Assembly (NCBI GenBank): GCA_950295325.1
Contig: OX485806.1
Span: 6,698,001 to 6,762,000, forward strand
Length of the DNA stretch: 64,000 nucleotides
Source of the DNA: Polytrichum commune
Lineage: Eukaryota; Streptophyta; Polytrichopsida; Polytrichales; Polytrichaceae
Direction of reading: 5' to 3'
Position numbers and translations under genes: made by a program. Below, piece by piece: positions 60,719 through 64,000 of the stretch (positions are counted from its first letter, which is position 1; each line of letters starts with the position of its first letter). A model generated the notes under the pieces. That model made no database searches. It worked only from the letters and a program-made list of their open reading frames with translations, and had not been told where the DNA came from.

Positions 60719-63700
60719 GTAGTTGTAGTATGAAGGTAAATTAACACTAGAATGTTTGGTAGATGGGGAAATTTGCGTCATATAGTTGAGTGTCGTAATA
60801 TGGAGGGTAGACTGTATTTGAGTAGTAGATGGCAAGTCGTGCATTAAGAACGGATACTAAATACACACACGTCACGATGAGATTTGGGCCATGTGGTCAA
60901 AAGAGATACATTGTTCTTGGTTGTTCAAGAGTCAATTACAATCCACGAAAGGGGCAGGTCTTTGTGATCATAAAGAGAAAGAGAACTTCAATTTGACCTC
61001 TTATAATTAAATTCTGCCCTTTAACTTGAGTCTGGATGACAACCTTCGTGATTTAACAATCGTTGACCAGATGAGACAATTTCCAGTTGTATCGATCCGA
61101 TGCCCAAAATTGTATGTGGGCTCTGCAGTTGGAAGTGCTCACAACATGGGCACATACCTTGAATGCTTCATTAATCACTCATGCATATCATATTCTGTTT
61201 TGCATTATCCCTTAAAAAAAGGCTCACATGCTCCAACCTTAATCAGCTGTCAGTTTGGGTGTCGTTTTGGAGGCCAGGTGATGAGTTCGCATTGAAACTG
61301 TGACATTTTCCTCGTAGTCCTTGTTTTCTTTGTTTTCCTTGCCTCAAGTTGAAAACCCTAGTTGTTTATGATCGTTGACTAGGTGATCAGTGTGCACACA
61401 TATCGAAGGAATGAAAAGTTGGGTACACACATTTCCATGGGAGCCGCCTTCAAACTGGTTCAATGGGTTTTACACGCACTCCAAGACAACTGTGGATCAG
61501 TAAGGAGTCAAAGTTTGAAACGTGCTCCAAGATTTTTGATGCATCATGCAGGTTGCACGTGATTTGATCTAAGGTAGGGTTAGAGTTGATGGTGAAGTTG
61601 CTAATCTGCCACCGGAAACTAACACACTCACCATACTCAGGACTTATTTTACCTGAAAAGATCAGTGTTCCCAGCCTTAAAATTTAGAAGGCCTAATTAT
61701 TTATCATGCGCAAGACCATGTTGAAGATTAGTTTTGTGATTGCAACTTTATGAGCAATTGTTAGCGAGTGACTTAACACTTAATGCTTTCCGGATTAGGT
61801 TTTTGTGCATAACATTCCAAAGACTCATCTTTAATCGCTTGGAGATTGTCTTCCCTGTCTGTGACATGATAGTTAAGATTGAAATTGAAATATGTGGTTT
61901 TTTTTCTAACGTCCCAAGACCCCTTACATCATGTGTAAGTGCGGTGATCCCCACCTGCTGATGGTAACTTGTTCTTAAGCACTTTGTTGTGTAGTAAGTT
62001 AGTTTAAATGAGCTGTGAAACATAGTATGAAACTTGTAATTTCTTCAAGTTGGAGAGATAAATAAACTGTTTTCTTTTGTTCTCGATTCCTGTTCATTCT
62101 GATGAAATGTAGGTTTCAAACTTCTCTGACAACGGAGAAAATGTGACGCGTAAAACAAGACAGACTTCTCAATGAATGTACTCAAAGAACAAGAAAAGCA
62201 CATGCTGCCACTGGCCAGAAGCTCAATGACCTTCCATTCCAATTTCCCAATCTGTGCTCAGTCGCTGGTATTGACGGATGATATTGCTCATGAAATTTAT
62301 TAGACAAGCTATTAGCTGCGACTATTTATACCTTCCTTGCACTTAAAACACAATTGTACTAGTAGGAGGTAAGTGTGTGTGTGATTTAGTAATTTAATTC
62401 CCCATCAAACGATGGGCAAACTATTGATAAGAATCATATTATACCTCACAAAACACCTGAGTGACCCCGAGCTGGGGTTGAGAAAGGGGTAAGGAGAAAG
62501 ACATTAGCAAGAAAATCAAGAAGTTCCCCACAGCAGTCTTGAGGCACAAAATGGTCATAGTCACAGTAATAAATAACACTATCCAACTAAGAACCTCATC
62601 ACTTAACCGTCCCCTTCACTACCCAATCGGGTCTCGACGACCAAGTGACTTTATCACTTGTCCTATGGCACATAATTCCACCGCGTACCACATCATTCAT
62701 CAAATTGTTTGGAGAAATTAAACCACCCAGCCACCATTAGGAGAAATTAATTAACCTCCTACTTTGGGAGGTTGATTAATTTGTTGGGATATCCTCCAGT
62801 TCCCACCCTCCAATTTCCACTCTTCGCAATGCAATCAGCATTGAATTAATCGGAAGATAACCCATAACCCTAAAACCACCGCAACATCACTTCGATTCAT
62901 TTTCACGCCGTGAGAGCCATTAGATTTTCGTCTTTAAGGAGCTGCAGCCTCTAGGAAGCCAGGAATACCGAAAGTGGGAGAGGGCAATGACCACTACTAA
63001 GTTATATCACGCAATTCTTCGACCATCAATAAGGATCCAAACTCAGAGCACCGACTAGTCTTCTCGAAGTAGTAAGTCAAAGACAAAGAATTTAATCAAA
63101 CTTGCCACAAGTGGAATTAAACTAGGAGTTTAAGTTCTGCACCACAGACAAGGTTGAAAAATCAACAGGTAAGGAAGAAATGATCAACGTGACTCTCTGA
63201 AGAGGAAGAAGTATTCAAGTATCCTTTCTGGTCTGGTGAAGAAGATGACATTGTCGCTGCAACTTGAAACCTGGGAAGACCTGGTCAATCCGCCCTTGTG
63301 CGAAAACTTTGAGAACTGTGCATCGCAGACCAGGATCAAACTTCGATGCAAGGAGGTTTTGAAGAAGTCAAAAGTGAATAGGTGACCGTTATGAGACAAT
63401 TTTGTAATCCGGAAGAACTTGTAGCCAGAAATTGTGTTACTTTGACTGCGACAAAAGGCAATCATCGACTTAAATTGCAAATTGAAAGAGTTAAGACTAG
63501 CTGACCTCCAGGGGCATCTAAAACCCTTCTTCTGGAATCACATTCGAAGGAGATTTAATTTCAAGAATTGTTAAGTCTATGAAATCTTGCTTGGAAAAAT
63601 GTCACAAGCAAAAGGGACGTCAAGCGATTTCAGTTCTATGATTCATTGATCATTTAGTTTCTGATCATGGAAAATCTTGAAAGTGATGGCTCATCACAAC

Positions 63701-64000
63701 TTCAAACTAAGTTGAACTAAGTCAATGCACTCGTAACGACTGGAGGGATTAAGAGTAAAATTACGTCGTTCAATTCACTCAACCTTCAATTTGAAGTCTA
63801 TGAGCCTACAAAAATGTGATTACATTCCAAGTATCCTTAAAAGAGAACTCCACAACGGAGCAGTGCGAAATTAACTTGTACAAGTAAGATACGTTTCAAG
63901 CTTAAAGTCACTTGGAACACACTAAAAAAATGCTCAGAGCCTCAAATTGATGACACTGGAAGCAGCTATAACATACATCTCGAGAATCCATTCGGCGTAA
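60719..64000. other. Intergenic to the window end, no gene recognised
   Basis: ORFs at 61026-61295 (+), 61748-62023 (-) and 63184-63480 (-) have no recognisable domains. A short hairpin lies at about 62745-62783 ('ttaattaacctcc' with 'gggaggttgattaa'). A telo-box-like 'aaccctaaaacc' at about 62867 could mark a promoter of a gene beyond the window, but no coding exon follows. Confidence 0.4.

Noticed and set aside
61026-61295. An 89-codon ORF with Cys-rich C-terminal part
   Set aside because: No family recognised and no flanking exons; a search of protein profiles would decide.

Overview
This is a nuclear window from a land plant. The reasons are multi-exon genes with GT-AG introns, AAACCCTA-type telo-box motifs beside several gene starts, plant-type protein families, and abundant plant-style MITEs. 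The species cannot be fixed from the sequence. The two-exon XPO7 gene and the style of the pogo/Tigger transposase made me think of a non-seed plant, but that is a guess.

Layout. From 1 to 6.2 kb there is no gene; 2.3-6.2 kb holds a diverged ~220 bp tandem repeat broken by a nest of terminal-inverted-repeat (TIR) elements: a Mutator-like element, a 1.2 kb foldback, and a Harbinger-type MITE. From 6.3 to 13.25 kb (+) lies a gene for a single-pass membrane protein with a very long Glu/Lys-rich tail made of about 22 copies of a 19-residue repeat. From 13.3 to 20 kb come repeats and a dead fragment of a PRP2/DHX16-type DEAH helicase. From 24.26 to 20.44 kb (-) lies an exportin-7 (XPO7) gene in only two coding exons, with a five-unit tandem array 1-2.5 kb upstream of its start. 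From 26.8 to 37.2 kb is gene-poor DNA with two more Harbinger-type MITEs and several small tandem repeats. From 37.55 to 40.50 kb (+) lies a YAR1-like ankyrin gene; from 42.05 to 45.12 kb (+) a YedJ-type HD-domain phosphohydrolase gene whose promoter is tandemly duplicated; and from 49.2 to 46.08 kb (-) an organellar-type peptide deformylase gene (PDF1A), convergent with the HD gene. From 49.3 to 64 kb is repeat-rich intergenic DNA with an inactivated pogo/Tigger transposase, a possible SINE remnant and a 3 x 118 bp tandem repeat.

The five genes are unrelated housekeeping or unknown functions: nuclear transport, organellar protein maturation, ribosome-biogenesis chaperoning, nucleotide or phosphoester hydrolysis, and a membrane protein of unknown role. 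They do not form a pathway. The most notable unexplained content is structural: a TA-flanked MITE family with at least seven copies or fragments (called family A here), three copies of which sit in one gene in opposed orientations; a Stowaway-type MITE whose empty site survives in a duplicated promoter; a Harbinger MITE whose right end was amplified; and a likely GC-AG intron.
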